Positions 61,444 through 64,000 of a stretch of 64,000 nt of DNA are shown here, in pieces; the stretch's first letter is position 1, and each line of letters begins with the position of its first letter. The DNA is from Streptomyces sp. AC1-42W (GTDB taxonomy: Bacteria > Actinomycetota > Actinomycetes > Streptomycetales > Streptomycetaceae). The translations under genes and the position numbers were made by a program. Location of the stretch: the NCBI RefSeq assembly GCF_003248355.1, contig NZ_QKWY01000002.1:2480001-2544000 (forward strand). The letters run 5' to 3'. Under the pieces are notes generated by a model. It saw only the letters and a list, made by a program, of their open reading frames with translations. It was not told the origin of the DNA and searched no databases.

Positions 61444-61594
61444 GGTACCTCCCAAAGACGGCAGCCGGTACTGCCCGCTCGCCCACCCCCGGCCGGGGGC
61501 GGCCCGACCAGTCTTCCCCGGCCCGCCCCGGTCATCAACGACCGTCCTGGTAACGTCCTTTGACTCTGGGCTAAAGAATCCGGGGGCCGCGCGC

Positions 61595-62494
61595 GTGGAG
61601 ATGCGGGAGATAGAGATCTTCCTGACCCTGGCGGAGGAGCTGCACTTCAGCCGCACCGCCGAACGGCTGGGCGTGAGCCCCGGCCGGGTCAGCCAGGCGG
61701 TCAAGAAACAGGAACGGCTCATCGGCGGACCGCTGTTCGACCGCACCACCCGCACCGTGCGCCTCTCGCCCCTCGGTGAACAGCTGTACCGGGCCCTGGA
61801 ACGCGGACACCGGCAGATCACCGAGGGCATCGAGGCGGCCAGGGCCACCGCCCGGGGCACCAGGGGCACCCTGACCCTCGGCACCATGGGCCCCTACTCC
61901 CTCCAGATCGAGAGGACGCTGGAGCTGTTCCGCGCCCGCCACCCCGACGCCCGCGTCCGGCACCGCGAGATCCAGCCCGCCTCGCCCCTGGACCTGCTCC
62001 TGTCCGGCGACGTGGACCTGGTGTACGTGTGGCTGCCCGTCGAGGAGCCCGGACTGACCGTCGTCCCGACCGCGCACGTCTCCGAACTGCTCCTCATGGT
62101 CGGCGCCGGGCACCCCTTCGCCCGGCGGGAGTCCGTCTGCCTGGAGGACTTCGGCGACTGCGCCGTGGTCGAGGGCGGCTCGATCCCCGCCACCATGGAG
62201 GAGGCCCTGAACCCCCGCCGCACCCCGTCCGGCCGCCCGGTGCCCCGGGGGCCGCGCGTCACCACCTGGCAGGAGGCGCTCAGCGTGGTCGCCTCCGGCC
62301 AGGCGGTCGCCGCCGTGCCGGCCGAGACGCCCCGCTTCTACGCCTGGCCGAGCCTGGTCTACCTCCCCATCCGCGACGCGCCGCCCTGCCGGTGGGCCCT
62401 CGCCTGGCGCACCGCGGCCGCCACCCCGCTCATCCGCGCCTACGCCGGGGCGTCGGCCGACGCCGACCGCTTCCGCGACGACCCCCGCGCGTAG
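61595..62494 (+). CDS. LysR-family transcriptional regulator
   Basis: The 299-residue protein has the LysR HTH (REIEIFLTLAEELHFSRTAERLGVSPGRVSQAVKKQERLIGGPLFDRT) and a two-lobed effector domain (TLTLGTMGPYSLQIERTLELFRARHPDARV, DLLLSGDVDLVYVWLP). It starts at GTG 61595, with ATG 61601 in frame as an alternative. It is divergent from the esterase gene at 60271-61443, whose expression it probably controls. The stop lies within the first unit of a 33-bp-period duplication. Confidence 0.9.
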   Translation: MEMREIEIFLTLAEELHFSRTAERLGVSPGRVSQAVKKQERLIGGPLFDRTTRTVRLSPLGEQLYRALERGHRQITEGIEAARATARGTRGTLTLGTMGPYSLQIERTLELFRARHPDARVRHREIQPASPLDLLLSGDVDLVYVWLPVEEPGLTVVPTAHVSELLLMVGAGHPFARRESVCLEDFGDCAVVEGGSIPATMEEALNPRRTPSGRPVPRGPRVTTWQEALSVVASGQAVAAVPAETPRFYAWPSLVYLPIRDAPPCRWALAWRTAAATPLIRAYAGASADADRFRDDPRA

Positions 62495-62539
62495 CCGTAC
62501 CGGATCAGGCACGACCCCCGCGCGCAGCCGTACCGGATC
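62478..62539. repeat. Two-copy tandem repeat, 29 bp conserved at 33-bp period
   Basis: Units at 62478-62506 and 62511-62539 differ by one base. The first contains the LysR stop. The second copy converts the would-be TAG to CAG. It looks like a slippage duplication. Confidence 0.8.
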
Positions 62540-62655
62540 GCCCGCCGGGCGCGCCCCGCGCCGTGCGGCCCGGCCGGAATGGGATCGTGGGGCGGCGGGT
62601 TCGCACCCGGCGACACGCGTGAGCGGTTACGGCACTGAGAGCGGACGGCCTTCAC

Positions 62656-63300
62656 ATGGGCGAACTGATCCTGATCCGGCACGGCGAGACCGCGTGGTCC
62701 CGCGACGGGCGGCACACCAGCCACACCGACCTGCCCCTGACCCCCCTCGGCGAACGCCAGGCCCGCGCCCTGGCCCCGCTGCTCGCCGAGCGCTCCCTCG
62801 CCCTCACCCTCGTCAGCCCGCTCGTCCGGGCGCTGCGCACCGCCGAGCTCGCCGGGCTCGCCGCGCCCCGCGTCACCCCGGAGCTGCACGAGTGGGACTA
62901 CGGCGGCTACGAGGGCGTCACCACGGACGAGATCCACCGCACCCGGCCCGGCTGGAACCTCTGGACGGACGGGGTGGCGGCCGGGCCCCCGGAGCATCCG
63001 GGGGAGACCCCGGCCCAGGTCGGTGAGCGGGCCGACCGGGTGCTGGCGCAGGTGGCCGACGCGGCGGCGCGGGCCGGCGACCGGGACATCGCGCTCGTCG
63101 CCCACTCGCACTTCCTGCGTGTCCTGACCGCCCGCTACCTGGGGCTCGGCCCGGCCGGGGGCACCTTGTTCCAGCTGGCCACGGGCGCGGTGTCGCGGCT
63201 GGGCCGGGAACACGGCAACCCGGTCGTCACCGCGTGGAACGTCGCGCTGCCGCAGAGCCTCTTCCCAGCGACGGCCCACAAGGACCCGGAACACTACTGA
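62656..63300 (+). CDS. Histidine phosphatase superfamily protein
   Basis: The 214-residue protein starts MGELILIRHGETAWSRDGRHTSHTDLPLTPLGERQA, with the RHG active-site motif (His9), and ends its core with LVAHSHFLRVLTARYLGL, supplying the second His. ELHEWDYGGYEG is a conserved middle block. Such enzymes act on phosphosugars or nucleotides; this copy resembles the cofactor-independent phosphoglycerate-mutase-like actinobacterial group. It is monocistronic. Confidence 0.9.
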   Translation: MGELILIRHGETAWSRDGRHTSHTDLPLTPLGERQARALAPLLAERSLALTLVSPLVRALRTAELAGLAAPRVTPELHEWDYGGYEGVTTDEIHRTRPGWNLWTDGVAAGPPEHPGETPAQVGERADRVLAQVADAAARAGDRDIALVAHSHFLRVLTARYLGLGPAGGTLFQLATGAVSRLGREHGNPVVTAWNVALPQSLFPATAHKDPEHY

Positions 63301-63307
63301 CGAGTTG

Positions 63308-63323
63308 ATTGGACTGGACCAAT
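63308..63323. promoter_or_regulatory. DasR-response-element-like site upstream of the NgcE-like gene
   Basis: ATTGGACTGGACCAAT agrees with the dre consensus ACTGGTCTAGACCACT at 12 of 16 positions (10 of 12 in the core). A weaker one, TGGACTATACCT, is at 63451-63462. DasR is a GlcNAc-responsive repressor, fitting the downstream transporter. The 63301-63671 gap holds no gene. Confidence 0.4.
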
Positions 63324-63671
63324 GGTGGTCTTCAACGGAACCGCGCCACAAGGAGATCGCCCGTCCGGGCGGCACGGCGCCACCCTAGGTCTCAAGTAGG
63401 GAAAGACTCTTTCGTAAGTCCGCATTCGATCTTGCGTAGTTGACGAGAAGTGGACTATACCTGTCGGCGTCCGCATAGCCGAGGTAGTCGGCGGCGGTCC
63501 AGGGGGAATCGGAAGCGGTCCGTGCGAACGAGTGCGCGGCGCGCCGGAGGCTCCCCGTGGCCAGAATGATCCAGCTTCAACTGACCGCGGTGGCGGGACC
63601 CTTTGCCGAGGCACATTCTCGCTGGGCGACCGGTACACCGCCTGAGTCCTGGAGAAGGCGAGGACTTGAGC

Positions 63672-64000
63672 ATGGGAACCACCTCCGCTCACGGTAATGA
63701 GGGTCTCGGACGCCGTGATCTGATCAAGCGGTCCGCAGCCATTGGGCTGATCACCGTGCCGACGATGAGTCTCCTGACGAGCTGCGCCACCGGTGGCGGC
63801 GGCAGCGACGAGAAGAAGACCAAGGCGCCGGCCGGCAAGACCTCCGCCACCAACCCCCTCGGCGTGAAAAAGGGCCTGGCGCTCGAAGCGTTCATCTTCA
63901 AGGGCGGTCTGGGCGACCAGTACGCCAAGGACGCGGAGGCCGACTACAAGTCGACGTACGGGGCGACGGTCAAGCACACCGGCACCCAGCAGGTCGGCCC
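63672..64000 (+). CDS. ngcE: N-acetylglucosamine/chitobiose ABC transporter substrate-binding lipoprotein (NgcE-like; 3' part outside window)
   Basis: ATG 63672, GAGG about 9 nt upstream; 109 codons visible. It has an RR signal (GRRDLIKRSAAIGLITVPTMSLLTSC), so Tat-type targeting and a lipobox ending in Cys are likely. The start of the mature domain (NPLGVKKGLALEAFIFKGGLGDQYAKDAEADYKSTYG) matches my memory of Streptomyces NgcE (SCO6005). Its place 6 genes from acnA also fits that map. The protein binds extracellular GlcNAc or chitobiose for the NgcEFG importer. Confidence 0.75.
   Translation, partial: MGTTSAHGNEGLGRRDLIKRSAAIGLITVPTMSLLTSCATGGGGSDEKKTKAPAGKTSATNPLGVKKGLALEAFIFKGGLGDQYAKDAEADYKSTYGATVKHTGTQQVG

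Overview
The window looks like a stretch of Streptomyces chromosome. GC content is very high with third-position GC bias. GTG starts are frequent. There are DUF397 / helix-turn-helix / anti-sigma-like kinase modules. On the right, the order HTH-MurA, aconitase, N-acetylglucosamine-binding lipoprotein is, from memory, the order of the S. coelicolor SCO5998-SCO6005 region. All assignments come from reading the sequence; no database search was run.

Layout, left to right. (1) 1-379: start of a secreted choice-of-anchor A protein. (2) 497-4455: cyclodipeptide synthase, CYP134-type P450, MFS pump and MarR regulator, the same functional set as the Bacillus pulcherriminic acid locus. (3) 4680-6988: small secreted protein, two DUF397 proteins, an XRE/DUF5753 regulator and a HATPase. 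(4) 7031-16525: an eight-gene minus-strand exopolysaccharide locus with GH114, spherulin-4, two sugar SDRs, a nucleotidyltransferase, a polytopic membrane protein, a PelF-like transferase and an Agd3-like deacetylase. This repertoire closely parallels the fungal galactosaminogalactan cluster. (5) 16947-17471: secreted protein. (6) 17821-24479: a CRISPR array of about 110 repeats, followed at 24616-34995 by a complete type I-E cas operon in which Cse2 is a tandem duplication. (7) 35712-37241: HTH-MurA. (8) About 37396-55110: a roughly 17.7-kb Tn7-like transposon inserted between HTH-MurA and acnA. (9) 55328-64000: aconitase, two FG-GAP-like secreted paralogues, esterase, LysR, histidine phosphatase and the start of an NgcE-like lipoprotein.

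The transposon is the most striking object. Its ends carry about 29-bp inverted repeats plus extra copies of an AAGGTTG motif (two left, three right). Its right part encodes a TnsA-TnsB fusion, a TnsC/TniB ATPase, a TniQ protein and a TniQ-like protein with four Cys4 zinc motifs. The cargo is a biosynthetic gene cluster: a 38-aa candidate precursor peptide, TfuA, YcaO, a hydrolase, a sulfur-carrier protein ending in Gly-Gly, a GNAT, then an acyl-CoA dehydrogenase / carrier protein / adenylation trio like those that make pyrrole-2-carboxyl carrier protein from proline. It also has an MFS pump, a phytanoyl-CoA-type dioxygenase and two genes of unknown role. My reading is that the element mobilises a thioamide-forming RiPP pathway, possibly decorated with a pyrrole-like acyl group. 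The gene contents are seen directly; the product is inferred.

The transposon appears to have split a divergent control region. A palindrome of form TATCTC-N6-GAGATR lies next to HTH-MurA on one side and upstream of acnA on the other. An iron-box-like sequence also precedes acnA.
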